In this document: positions 33,802-42,601 of the stretch, piece by piece
Numbering within the stretch: the stretch's first letter is position 1
Layout: the number at the start of each line of letters is the position of its first letter
Source of the DNA: JBFMAI01 sp040755725
Lineage (GTDB): Bacteria > Planctomycetota > Phycisphaerae > UBA1845 > Fen-1342
Assembly: GCA_040755725.1 (NCBI GenBank)
Contig: JBFMAI010000037.1
Coordinates: 4,802 to 68,801, forward strand
Direction of reading: 5' to 3'
Length of the DNA stretch: 64,000 nt
The notes under the pieces: generated by a model
The model's database searches: none
What the model saw: only the letters and a program-made list of their open reading frames with translations
What the model was told of the DNA's origin: nothing
Position numbers and translations under genes: made by a program

Positions 33802-35298
33802 GTGGACGGAACTGCGTGGACCAGCTTGGTTTCACTGGCGGACGCCGCGCGCGGCGCCCTGGTCACACCTTTGCTCAACACGCCCTGGGGGGACGTCCGC
33901 GATTTCTGGCTGGGCCGGATTCTCGACGACCGATTCCTCGTCATCTATTTCCTGCCGCTGATGTTCGTGCTGCGGCCGGTCCCCATCCGCTGGCTTCGTC
34001 TGGCGATCATCGTCACCAGTTTCGCGTTCATCACATACTTATTCGGCATCCTCTATGCCGGCCTCTGGCTGCTCACCTGTGTGGGGTTGTTTCACCTGGC
34101 GGAGCGGTTCGCGATCGAGTGCCGGCGTACCGACGTGTGGAAGTACGGCCCGCCGCTGGCGGTGGGGGCCATCGTTGGCGGGTGGTACGTGGTGACGATG
34201 TCGCTGCACAACGTGCGCCTGCCGGAGCACGTCGGGAATTGGCTCTTTGAGGACCTGCGGTGGATCTACCCGCTGGGGGCCCGCGGGTGGGCGTGGGAAC
34301 CCGACTTCCCACGCCTGCACGATGGGCGGCCCGGCGGCCCGGCGCCGCAGTTGGTCCAGGCGCTGTTCTGGGACGTTCACATCGTCGGGACCGCCTACCT
34401 CGCGGTACGCATGTTCCAGTACCTGTCGGAGCTGAAACGCGACACCATCCCGCGAACGCAGCGCCGCCTCGTGGATTTCCTCGCCTGGGTCTGCTACGGC
34501 CCCACGCTGATCCAGGGGCCGATCGAGCGCTACGCCGAGTTCAACCACCAGATCGACACCTGTCACGAGCGCCGTTCGTGGCGTGAGGTGCCGCCGGCGG
34601 TGTTTCGCATCGCCTGGGGCGTCGGCAAGAGCGTCGTCTCGACGCTGTATTTCCAACCCGTGCTGTGGTCCCAGCTCGGCGTGGGGAACGACAACCGCTT
34701 GTGGCGGCACCCGGAGCAGATCGAGAGCTTCGGGCTGCTCTACTGCGGCGTCTTCCTGGTCATCTTCACGCTGTATCTCGAGTTCAGCGGCTATTGCGAC
34801 GTGGCGATCGGCATGTCGCGGCTGCTCGGCTATCGCGTCATCGAGAACTTCCGCATGCCCTGGCGGGCCACGAGCCTGCGCGACTTCTGGCGCCGCTGGC
34901 ACATCAGCCTGTCGGCCATCCTGCGCGACTATGTGTACATCCCGCTCGGCGGCAACCGCCGGCGCACCCTGCGCAATCTGCTCATCACGTTCTTCCTGAT
35001 CGGCATCTGGCACCGGCTCATCGCGCAGGTGGCGTTATGGGGGCTGCTGATGGGGCTGCTCGTGTGGATCAACCAGCGCTGGGCCCAGTGGATCAAGACG
35101 CTCGACCAGCAGTCGCACGGCCCGCTGCCCGCGCTGCTGCGGGCGGTCCGTCGGACGCGCCCGCTGCCGACCATCGCGGCCTGGCTGCTCACGCAGCACG
35201 CGTTCGTGTTCTCACTGCTGGTGTTCTTCGGCGGCTGGGGCGCGATCACGGTGCCGCGCGAGATCCTGCGGCGCATCTGGCAGTGGTTGTCGACGTAG
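33802..35298 (+). CDS. MBOAT family membrane-bound O-acyltransferase
   Basis: The ~498-residue polytopic protein carries the AlgI/DltB-type signature: SLRDFWRRWHISLSAILRDY followed by VYIPLGGNR and, in the next helix, IGIWHRLIAQVALWGLLMG with the expected His. An earlier segment CYGPTLIQGPIERYAEF is also typical. Such proteins acylate polysaccharides, teichoic acids or lipids across the membrane. The substrate is unknown; no alginate or SGNH-type partner gene lies beside it. The start is uncertain: the frame is open from 33616 and the stretch up to 33755 is repeat sequence, so a GTG at 33796 or 33802 is taken. It converges with dnaE, 41 bp apart. Confidence 0.88.
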   Translation: MDGTAWTSLVSLADAARGALVTPLLNTPWGDVRDFWLGRILDDRFLVIYFLPLMFVLRPVPIRWLRLAIIVTSFAFITYLFGILYAGLWLLTCVGLFHLAERFAIECRRTDVWKYGPPLAVGAIVGGWYVVTMSLHNVRLPEHVGNWLFEDLRWIYPLGARGWAWEPDFPRLHDGRPGGPAPQLVQALFWDVHIVGTAYLAVRMFQYLSELKRDTIPRTQRRLVDFLAWVCYGPTLIQGPIERYAEFNHQIDTCHERRSWREVPPAVFRIAWGVGKSVVSTLYFQPVLWSQLGVGNDNRLWRHPEQIESFGLLYCGVFLVIFTLYLEFSGYCDVAIGMSRLLGYRVIENFRMPWRATSLRDFWRRWHISLSAILRDYVYIPLGGNRRRTLRNLLITFFLIGIWHRLIAQVALWGLLMGLLVWINQRWAQWIKTLDQQSHGPLPALLRAVRRTRPLPTIAAWLLTQHAFVFSLLVFFGGWGAITVPREILRRIWQWLST

Positions 35299-35339
35299 AG
35301 GCCGCCGCACGGCGCCCCTCCGTTTCCACGAAGGCCGAT

Positions 35340-38300
35340 TCAGGTTCCGGGCGTGCTCGGCACCGCCCCGCGCGGCCCGCAGCAGACCACGGCTTCGACC
35401 CCCGGCAGCGCCTTGACCCGGCCCAGGAATGCGTGGCTGGGGTCCACCAGGGCGGCGTCGCGGCCCTTGACCGTGGCCGTCCAGCCTTGCGGCGAGCACA
35501 CCTCGAAGTACACGGGGCACACCCCGCGATGGCTGAGGCACAACTCGCGGAGCCGGGGCACGGCGGCCAGCGACTCGTCGGCGCTGCGCAGCCGGATGAT
35601 GACCTCGCGGGCGTACTCCTGCTGGGCCCGCTCGATGGGCACCACGCGCGCGGTGCGGATGCTGGGCTCTTCGCGGCGGCGATCGACGGCCCCCTCGATG
35701 AACACGATCGCGTCCGGCTTCAACGCCGGCAGGGCTTCCGCCTGCTGGTCGGGGAAGACGAGCGCCTCGGTCGAGCCGGCGAAGTCCTCGATCGTCGCGA
35801 CCACGAGCTTCTTTCCCGCCGAGCGACCCGTGCGGATCGGGACGCTGCGGACGCGCGTCACCAGCCCGCCGAGCACGATGGCCTGCCCGTCGTGGGCCTG
35901 AAGCATGCCGGCGGTGTCCAGCGTGCTGAACCGGCGGACGACGGCTTCGTGCTGCGTCAGCGGGTGCTTGGTGATGTAGAAGCCGAGGGCCGCCTTCTCG
36001 TACGCCAGCATCTCGCTGTCGGACCATTCCTCGGTGCCGATCGCGGGCGGGGGCGGCGCGGGGGCGGTGGCTTGGAGGCCGGCGAACATGTTGAGCTGTC
36101 CCGCCCGGCGATCGCGCTGCGTTTCCTGCCCGAGGTCGAGGGCTTTTTCGAGCACCCCCATGAGGGCCCGCCGCATGGCGCCCGTGCAATCGAACGCGCC
36201 CGCCTTGATGAGGGCCTCGACGACGGCTTTGTTGACGATCGTGAGGTCCACACGCTCGCAGAAGTCGAATATGTCGCGGAAGGGACCACCGTCGCGCCGC
36301 GCCGCCAGGATCGCCTGCACGGCCTTGTGCCCGACGCCGCTGATCGCCGCCAGGCCGAAGCAGATGTGGCCGCGGCATGGCGTGGGAACGTGAGAAGGTG
36401 GGAACGTGGGAACGGCGGATGGCGCAGGCGGGCGCGTTTCCGTTCCCACGTTCCCACCTTCCCTCGTTCCCCCGTCGTAGACAACCGTGAACGCCTCCTC
36501 GCTCACATTCACGCTCGGCGGCAGGACGGAGATGCCCATCCGGCGGCACTCGTCGATGTACTCGGCCACCTTCTCCGTGCTGCCGCTCTCGTAGGTGAGT
36601 AGGGCGGCCATGAACTCGACGGGGTAGTACGTCTTCAGGTACGCCGTCTGGAACGCCAACAGCGCGTAACCGGTGGAGTGCGCCTTGTTGAACGCGTAGC
36701 CGCCGAACTTCAGGATGTCTTCAAAAACGCGCTCGGCGACGTGCCGTGCGACGCCGTTGGTGACCGCGCCGGCGAGGAACGGCTCGCGCTCGGCGGCGAT
36801 CATCGCCTCCTTCTTCTTCGAGATGGCCTTGGCCAGGCGGAACGCCCGCCGCAAAGGCACGTTGCCGAGCCGGTTGACCAGCCGCGACACCTGCTCCTGG
36901 TAGACCATGATGCCGTAGGTTTCGGCGAGCACGTCGGTCATGATGGGGTGCGGGGTGTCCCAGCGTTTGCGGCCGTGCTTGCGGGCGATGTACTCGTCGA
37001 TGTACTCCATCGGGCCGGGGCGGAAGAGGGCGTTGGCGGCGATGAGGTCCTCGATGCGGTTCGGCTTCATCTTCATGAGGACGTCGCGCATCCCGGCCGA
37101 TTCGAACTGGAACACGCCGCGCGTCTCGCCGCGGGCAATCAGGGCGTACACGCGCTCGTCGGCGAGGTCGAGCTGTTCGAGGTCGATGCGCACGCCGTGG
37201 TGCCGCTCGATGAGCCGGCGGGTGAGGTCGATTTGCGAGAGGGTGCGCAGGCCCAGGAAGTCCATCTTCAGCAGGCCGACCTTCTCGACCGTGGGGCCCT
37301 CGAACTGGGTGGTGACTTCTTTCGCGTCCGCCGGCTTGTGCAGCGGAATCAGCGTGTCCAACGGCACGTCCGCGATGACGACACCGGCGGCGTGGACCGA
37401 GGCGTGGCGGGCCAGGCCCTCCAACCGGCGGCCGATGTCCACGACCTTGCGGATGGTCGCGTCACCCTCGTACAGCCGCTTGAGCTCCGGCTCCCGCGCC
37501 AGGGCCTTGTCGAGCGTCATCTTCAGCTCTTCGGGCACCAGCCGCGCGACGCGGTCGGCCTCCGACAGCGGCACGTCCAGGGCCCGGCAGATGTCGCGGA
37601 TTGCCGCCCGCGCTTTCAGCCGCCCAAACGTGATGATCTGCGCCACGTGGCCGTACTTCTGGCGCACGTAGTCGATGACCTCGCCCCGGCGGTCCTGGCA
37701 GATGTCCAGGTCGATGTCGGGCATCTCGTCGCGCTCGGGGTCCATGAAGCGCTCGAAATACAGCCCGTAGCGCAGCGGGTCGGCGGCGCTGATCCCCAGG
37801 CAGTAACCGACGACCGTGCTGCACCCGCTGCCGCGGGCCACCGCGGGAATGTCGTGCTCGCGGGCGTAGCGGACGCAGTCCCAGACAATCAGGAAATACC
37901 CGCTGAACCCCTTGGACGAGATGACCTCCAGCTCGTAGTCGATCCGCTCGCGCAGCTCCTCGGTCACCGCGCCGTAGCGGCGCTCGGCGCCCGCGTAGAC
38001 CAGCTCACGGAGGTACTCGTCGGCGGACTTGCCGCCGGGCGGCTGGAACTTCGGCGCGAAACGCCGCGTGAAATCCAGCTCCAGATTGCACAGGTCCGCG
38101 ATCCGCCGCGTGTTGGCCAGGGCCTCCGGGTATGCGCCCAACACGGCGGCCATTTCGGACGCGGACTTGAGGTAGAACTGGTCGCTGTCGAACTTGAAGC
38201 GCTTCGGATCGGTGACGCGCGAGCGGGTCGAGATGCAGCAGAGCACGTCGTGGGCCTCGACGTCGTCGTGGCGCAGGTAGTGAACGTCGTTGGTCGCAAG

Positions 38301-38918
38301 CGTGCCCACGCCGAGCCGCCGGGCCAGCCCCGCCAGCTCCGGGTTGATCTCGCGTTGCTCGGGCAGCCCGTGGTTCTGGAGCTCGATGAAGAAGCGGTCG
38401 GGACCGAAGATGGCCAGGTATTGCTCGGCGACCTCCTTGGCGGCGGCGAGGTTCTTGCGGCACAGCGCCTGCGGGATCTCGCCGCCCAGGCACGTGCTCG
38501 TGCAGATCAGCCCCGCGGACAGCTCGCGCAGGACGGCCTTGTCAATGCGTGGCTTGTAGTAGAAGCCCTCCAGGTAGCCGAGGCTGGTGAGCTTGATGAG
38601 GTTGTGGTACCCGGTCAGGTCCTGAGCCAGCAGGAGCAGGTGGTAGCTCGCCTCGCCGAGGCCGCCCGTCTCGCGGCTCCGCCGGTCGCCGGGGGCCATG
38701 TAGACCTCGCAGCCGACGATGGGCTTGACGCCCGCGGCGACCGCCGCCGTGTAGAAGTCGATCGCCCCGAACAGGTTGCCGTGGTCGGTGAGGGCGACCG
38801 CGGGCATGCCCATCTCGGCGCAGGCGTGAACGAGATCCTTGACGCGGCAGGCCCCGTCCAGGAGCGAATACTCGCTGTGGACGTGCAGGTGTACGAAAGG
38901 CGATTCGCTTGGTTTCAC
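35340..38918 (-). CDS. dnaE: DNA polymerase III alpha subunit with in-frame palindromic insertion
   Basis: DnaE is the replicative polymerase. The PHP domain opens with FVHLHVHSEYSLLDGA and VALTDHGNLFG; the palm carries the catalytic Asp residues in EMPDIDLDIC; YVRQKYGHVAQIITFGRLKA and GVFQFESAGMRD follow; TGYALLAFQTAYLKTYYPVE is at the end of the fingers. The C-terminus has an OB-fold (IVLGGLVTRVRSVPIRTGRS). GTG at 38918 is chosen over 38957 since an AGGA lies 6 nt upstream and it starts at KPSESPFVHLHVH. About 40 extra residues (roughly 810-850, Gly/Thr/Pro-rich) sit between FTVVYDG and GHICFGLAAISGVG and come from a palindromic repeat; all motifs remain, so it should be functional. Confidence 0.96.
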   Translation of the reverse strand: MKPSESPFVHLHVHSEYSLLDGACRVKDLVHACAEMGMPAVALTDHGNLFGAIDFYTAAVAAGVKPIVGCEVYMAPGDRRSRETGGLGEASYHLLLLAQDLTGYHNLIKLTSLGYLEGFYYKPRIDKAVLRELSAGLICTSTCLGGEIPQALCRKNLAAAKEVAEQYLAIFGPDRFFIELQNHGLPEQREINPELAGLARRLGVGTLATNDVHYLRHDDVEAHDVLCCISTRSRVTDPKRFKFDSDQFYLKSASEMAAVLGAYPEALANTRRIADLCNLELDFTRRFAPKFQPPGGKSADEYLRELVYAGAERRYGAVTEELRERIDYELEVISSKGFSGYFLIVWDCVRYAREHDIPAVARGSGCSTVVGYCLGISAADPLRYGLYFERFMDPERDEMPDIDLDICQDRRGEVIDYVRQKYGHVAQIITFGRLKARAAIRDICRALDVPLSEADRVARLVPEELKMTLDKALAREPELKRLYEGDATIRKVVDIGRRLEGLARHASVHAAGVVIADVPLDTLIPLHKPADAKEVTTQFEGPTVEKVGLLKMDFLGLRTLSQIDLTRRLIERHHGVRIDLEQLDLADERVYALIARGETRGVFQFESAGMRDVLMKMKPNRIEDLIAANALFRPGPMEYIDEYIARKHGRKRWDTPHPIMTDVLAETYGIMVYQEQVSRLVNRLGNVPLRRAFRLAKAISKKKEAMIAAEREPFLAGAVTNGVARHVAERVFEDILKFGGYAFNKAHSTGYALLAFQTAYLKTYYPVEFMAALLTYESGSTEKVAEYIDECRRMGISVLPPSVNVSEEAFTVVYDGGTREGGNVGTETRPPAPSAVPTFPPSHVPTPCRGHICFGLAAISGVGHKAVQAILAARRDGGPFRDIFDFCERVDLTIVNKAVVEALIKAGAFDCTGAMRRALMGVLEKALDLGQETQRDRRAGQLNMFAGLQATAPAPPPPAIGTEEWSDSEMLAYEKAALGFYITKHPLTQHEAVVRRFSTLDTAGMLQAHDGQAIVLGGLVTRVRSVPIRTGRSAGKKLVVATIEDFAGSTEALVFPDQQAEALPALKPDAIVFIEGAVDRRREEPSIRTARVVPIERAQQEYAREVIIRLRSADESLAAVPRLRELCLSHRGVCPVYFEVCSPQGWTATVKGRDAALVDPSHAFLGRVKALPGVEAVVCCGPRGAVPSTPGT
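36384..36471. repeat. Palindromic GGGAACG repeat inserted in dnaE
   Basis: Two 32-bp arms (36384-36415 and 36440-36471), each built of GGGAACG/GTGGGAACG units, are inverted repeats matching at 30 of 32 positions and separated by 24 bp. The element lies in frame in dnaE at the junction before the helix-hairpin-helix region, giving ~40 extra residues. Confidence 0.9.
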
Positions 38919-39091
38919 CGTCGTCCTACGCTCCGCCTTCCCCGACCGCGCCGCCAAAGCCGCGCCACGAGGATGCTACGCCGCCGACCGAGGAGCGGCA
39001 AACGCAGCGCCGCGCGCCGATTGTGCGGCGGCCGGCGCGCGGCGCGGCCATAGCGCGGCGGCCTTGCCGCATCTCAAGTAGATTGTGAGGC

Positions 39092-40222
39092 TTACAGCCC
39101 GATCAGCCCCAGGACCCACCCCAGTATCTCGCGCGCGGCCTGATAGCCCCACGGCCACACGGAGTCGTCCAGCTCGGCCGTGGAAAAGTCCTGCCCGCCC
39201 AGCAGTCGCTCGTTGGCGCACGTGGTGTCCATCAGGTCGTTGCAGTCCGCGGTGTGGACCAGCCCCAGCAGGTGGCCGACTTCGTGGGCCACCGTGTTGC
39301 CCAGGGCCTGGGCCATCTGTTCCAGCGTCGGGGTGACGAAGAACGCCCCGCGGTAGCTCCCGGTATAGACGATCGCGCGGTCGGACGGGTCGGCGTTGAA
39401 CGTGTCGATCTGCTGCGAGATGGCGAACGCCTGGCTGTCCCGCCCGCCGAAATACACCGTGCTGTGCGCCACCGTCGGTTCGGGGTCGTCGTCGGAGTTG
39501 AGCACAGTGAGGTCGAAGCCGGCGTAGCGCTCGGCGACGATCTCCTGGACGCGGTCTTTGAGCCGCTCGGTCACGGTGTCGGGCAGGCCGACGTCGATCG
39601 CGCTGAACGGCGATAGGTTGTAGACCCCCACGTTCGGGATGATGACGTTGGTGCCGCCCGCCCAGTTGAGGAATACGAGCTGCGCCTGGGGGTCCGGCAC
39701 GCCAACGGCCCGCTCGATGCGCAGCGCCACCTCGTACTTCCCGGTGGAGCGTTCCCCGGGGTAGGCGATGATGCCGAGGTAGTAGTCCCCCTCGTCGCCG
39801 CGGAGAACGATGTCGAGCAGCGGATTGAGGTCGTTGCCGTCGGGATCGCGGTCGTCATTCATCGCGACCAGGTACTCACGATCGTCGAAAACCGCCACGA
39901 CCGCGTCCAGCGAGCCGGACACCCGTTGCACGTCCGCGACGATCCGGTCGCCGGCGGCCAGCCGGCCCAGCGCGTACACGTCGGTGTCGGCGGCGCGGTC
40001 AATCGTGCCGGTAAAACGCAGCTTACCGCCGGCGTCGAACGCCAGGGCGGTGGCCGTCGGCAGCGAGTCATTCGCTTCCTTGTCCAGCGCGAGCGGGTCG
40101 CTGGACTGGTTGTTGGGTTTGTTCGGTGTGGGCAGGGGGCACCCGCCCAGCAGGACCGGGGCGAGGGTGCTCAGCAGCAGGGCGACCCGGGGACGCCTCC
40201 TGGTGCGCGGGCGACGCATCAT
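39092..40222 (-). CDS. Metzincin-type zinc metalloprotease lipoprotein with PPC domain
   Basis: The ~376-residue protein has a lipoprotein signal (LLLSTLAPVLLGGC, lipobox LGGC). Residues about 50-175 fit a bacterial pre-peptidase C-terminal-like domain (KEANDSLPTATALAFDAGGK, DTDVYALGRLAAGDRIV, DEGDYYLGIIAYPG). The catalytic part has HEVGHLLGLVH (zinc-binding HExxHxxGxxH) and Met-turn LMDTT. It would be an outer-membrane-attached peptidase. No pro-domain is obvious. It follows a paralogue (40237-41448) with a 14-bp gap on the same strand, so they form a tandem pair. ATG at 40222 is the best start; the frame is open to 40267. Confidence 0.85.
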   Translation of the reverse strand: MMRRPRTRRRPRVALLLSTLAPVLLGGCPLPTPNKPNNQSSDPLALDKEANDSLPTATALAFDAGGKLRFTGTIDRAADTDVYALGRLAAGDRIVADVQRVSGSLDAVVAVFDDREYLVAMNDDRDPDGNDLNPLLDIVLRGDEGDYYLGIIAYPGERSTGKYEVALRIERAVGVPDPQAQLVFLNWAGGTNVIIPNVGVYNLSPFSAIDVGLPDTVTERLKDRVQEIVAERYAGFDLTVLNSDDDPEPTVAHSTVYFGGRDSQAFAISQQIDTFNADPSDRAIVYTGSYRGAFFVTPTLEQMAQALGNTVAHEVGHLLGLVHTADCNDLMDTTCANERLLGGQDFSTAELDDSVWPWGYQAAREILGWVLGLIGL

Positions 40223-40236
40223 GGACCACCATGAAC

Positions 40237-41448
40237 TCATGGATCCAGGTGCAGGCACGTCCCGCACCGGCTGTGCAACTCGTCGCGCACCAGGGCCCGC
40301 AGCGCGACCTTCCGGCGCATTCTGGGGTCGTCCCAGCTCTTTGACAAGTCGCTCTTCTTGGCGCCGGGCTTCACGCCCACCGTTTCGGCCAGGCGCTGGG
40401 GCGAGTTCTCATACCCCACTGGAAAGACGCTTTGCTCCAGCGGGCCGCGCAGGAAACTCTGGTCGCCCGCTAGGTCCCACGCCGTGCCGGTCGTGTCCAT
40501 GATGTCTTCCGGCAGGCGCGTGTGGAACAGGCCCAGCAGGTGGCCGAATTCGTGGCTGGCGACGTTGCCGACCATCTGCCCCATTTCTTCGGCATCCAGG
40601 CCCATCATCGAGAAGTCCGCGAAGCTGCCCACATAGATGATGGCGCTTTGCCAGCGGTCCGCGTTGTACTGGTCCACGTTGTCGGCCAACCCCAGCAGGC
40701 GGGTGTCGTAGCCGCCAAAATGGAGCGTCGCGTAGGGGCCGCTGGTCGGCGGCGGGCCGTCATCCGACGACAGCACCGTCACATTGTAGCCCGCGTAATC
40801 TTCGCGCATCGCCGCGACGATCGCCGCCTTCACACTCTCCGTCGCGCCGGCGTACGGTTCCCCGAGGTCGGCGGCATCAAACGCCCCGAACGACAAGCCC
40901 GCGCGGGCGTGGACGCTGATGTCGCGACCGCCCGCGAAGTTCAGCCACACCACCTGACGCCGCGGGGCCGGCACGTCCCCGGCGGACTGCCGACGGACGC
41001 GCAGCCGGTAGTCCCCGCCGCTGCCGCCGTACGCCGCCGCCACGCCCAGGTAGAGCGTGTCGCTGTCGCCGCGGACGATGTGCGCGAGCGGCGTCGAGGC
41101 GGAGACGATCTGCCGTTGTAGCAGGTCGAAGTTCTGGTCGAGCAGCACGAGCAGGAACGAGCTGCGGCCCGAGACGCCGCTATCATCGAAGACGGTCCAT
41201 TCCTCGCCGGCTTCCGCGGCCCCCAGCGAAATCAGCTTGTATTCGCCGGACCCCGCGACGCGACCGCTGACGGACGTGTCGCGGTCCGCGGTCGTCCCCG
41301 CCACCGTCGCGGCGGGCGTGCCGTGGCTGTCGGTGACCCCCGCCACCACGCTGATGAGATCACTCGTGTCGTTTCCGTTGTTCGTTTGCGGTAGGCAGCC
41401 GCTACACAGCGCGGCCGCCGCGCAAGCCAGCAATAGGTGAAGCCGCAT
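40237..41448 (-). CDS. Metzincin-type zinc metalloprotease lipoprotein (paralogue)
   Basis: This 403-residue protein has a lipoprotein signal (MRLHLLLACAAAALCSGC) and the zinc motif HEFGHLLGLFH with Met-turn IMDTTG, placing it with the metzincins. Upstream residues (ASTPLAHIVRGDSDTLYLG, GDYRLRVRRQS) again resemble a PPC domain, though less clearly. RWQSAIIYVGSFADF and GPYATLHFGGYDTRLLG align with the sister protein at 39092-40222, so the two arose by duplication. ATG at 41448 has GGAGAG seven nt upstream. The C-terminus ends in CGTCLHLDP just before the downstream start. Substrate unknown; the pair may process surface or extracellular proteins. Confidence 0.85.
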   Translation of the reverse strand: MRLHLLLACAAAALCSGCLPQTNNGNDTSDLISVVAGVTDSHGTPAATVAGTTADRDTSVSGRVAGSGEYKLISLGAAEAGEEWTVFDDSGVSGRSSFLLVLLDQNFDLLQRQIVSASTPLAHIVRGDSDTLYLGVAAAYGGSGGDYRLRVRRQSAGDVPAPRRQVVWLNFAGGRDISVHARAGLSFGAFDAADLGEPYAGATESVKAAIVAAMREDYAGYNVTVLSSDDGPPPTSGPYATLHFGGYDTRLLGLADNVDQYNADRWQSAIIYVGSFADFSMMGLDAEEMGQMVGNVASHEFGHLLGLFHTRLPEDIMDTTGTAWDLAGDQSFLRGPLEQSVFPVGYENSPQRLAETVGVKPGAKKSDLSKSWDDPRMRRKVALRALVRDELHSRCGTCLHLDP

Positions 41449-42026
41449 GTCTTCTCTCCCCGGCACCGCGACCAGGCCCACCCGACCGCGACCGCGAAGG
41501 GAGGCCGGCGGCGGATAACGCGGCCGGCCCCGGGTCGCGTGCGGGACTGGTGCGCGGGGCCAGGGGAACTATCCAAATTGGGAAAGGCCGGGGAGAAACG
41601 CGACGCGCAGAAAGTGGCATTTTTTCGCGTGCGTCCGGGAATGGCGTGGTGGGGAACAGGGAACGGGGAACAGGGAGCGTGGAACATTGTGCCGGGGAGG
41701 GCGCGGGGGGCCCACGTCCGCGAAGGCACATGGGGGCCGCGTGGAGGGCGCGCGTTGGTCCCCCGTGTTATCAGGCCCTCCGACCGCCACCGGGCTTCGC
41801 GCCGCGCGGCGGCGACCGCACGACCATGCGCATGTGCTCAGGCGAGCCGCGGATGCCGGCGGCCACTCCCTTCCTTCTCTTCTCTGCGGCCTCGGCGATT
41901 CTCGGCGTCTCCGCGGCGAATAATCCACGGCGGTGGCGACTGATGATCGCGCGGGGACGATCCGATGAAGAAAGCGGCCGGTCCGGCGTCTGCCGGTCGC
42001 ATTGCGCCCCGGCCGAGGTGGTTGCG
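41449..42026. repeat. Repeat-rich divergent intergenic region
   Basis: These 578 bp between the lipoprotein operon and the PilZ gene contain a GGGAACAGGGAACGGGGAAC tandem (41651-41679, family C) and, at about 41872-41922, CTTCTCTGCGGCCTCGGCGA-type sequence of family D. Open frames here have no ribosome-binding site or domain; no gene is supported. Confidence 0.6.
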
Positions 42027-42416
42027 ATGGATGCCGAGAAAATCGTCAAGATGACGCCGGAATCGATCAACGCGATGGTCGAGTCGCAACAGGTGCAGGC
42101 CGTCGCCAAACAGCCCCCGGGACGCCGACGCGAGTCGCGTTGGCCCTTCCCCGGAACCGTCGAGCTGTGGCTGCCGCAGGAGTGCTACGGCGAGCGGCAC
42201 GTCCTGGCCACGCTGCACAACCTCAGCCACCACGGGCTGGCCATGCGCACCCGCCGGCCGATACCCAAAGACACCCGGGTCTCGCTGGCCATTCATCTGC
42301 CGGAGCTGAGCTGCTACGGTTACGGCGTCATTCGCCACTGCACGCGGGCCCACGTCGGCTATCTCGTGGGCGTGGAGTTCGTCTTCGAGTCCGAGGAGGA
42401 CGACGCGGAGACGTAG
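42027..42416 (+). CDS. PilZ domain protein
   Basis: The 129-residue protein is essentially one PilZ domain: RRRESRWPFPG supplies the RxxxR-type entry, LHNLSHHGLAMRTRRPI corresponds to the D/NxSxxG motif region (NLSHHGLA), and YGYGVIRHCTRAHVGYLVGV finishes the barrel. Such proteins bind c-di-GMP and pass the signal to partners; none is identified. Thirty-five helical residues precede the domain. ATG 42027 follows GAGGTGG at a good distance; the frame is open far upstream without support. It lies upstream of the M16 peptidase gene, separated by a repeat-rich gap. Confidence 0.8.
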   Translation: MDAEKIVKMTPESINAMVESQQVQAVAKQPPGRRRESRWPFPGTVELWLPQECYGERHVLATLHNLSHHGLAMRTRRPIPKDTRVSLAIHLPELSCYGYGVIRHCTRAHVGYLVGVEFVFESEEDDAET

Positions 42417-42601
42417 GAGCTGTCGCCACGCCCCTCCCGCTCCGAGCGGGCTTGGGGGGCGCACTCCTCCGCGGGCGAGACGCCCGCACTCCCCTCCCTT
42501 TCAGGGAGGGGTTGGGGGAGGGTTGGGTCTTCGAGCGCGTGTGCCCGCCGGTCGCGTCCCCGCGTCTTACCGGCCCGGCAACCCGTCGCTACAATTCGTC
42601 G
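42417..42601. repeat. GCGGGCG-aga-CGCCCGC hairpin and family E repeat
   Basis: A perfect palindrome GCGGGCGAGACGCCCGC (42471-42487, family F) is followed by a CCCTCCCTTTCAGGGAGGGG hairpin with GTTGGGGGAGGGTTGGG (family E) up to about 42525, between the PilZ and M16 genes. The same family F palindrome occurs inside genes at 73-89 and 50482-50498. Confidence 0.7.

Noticed and set aside
36678..39053. A 791-residue open frame antisense to dnaE
   Set aside because: It mirrors the DnaE codons in a high-GC gene and has no domain or ribosome-binding site; DnaE on the other strand is unmistakable.
41550..42026. Extended N-terminus of the PilZ reading frame
   Set aside because: It is composed of repeat sequence; the ATG at 42027 has a ribosome-binding site and opens the domain.
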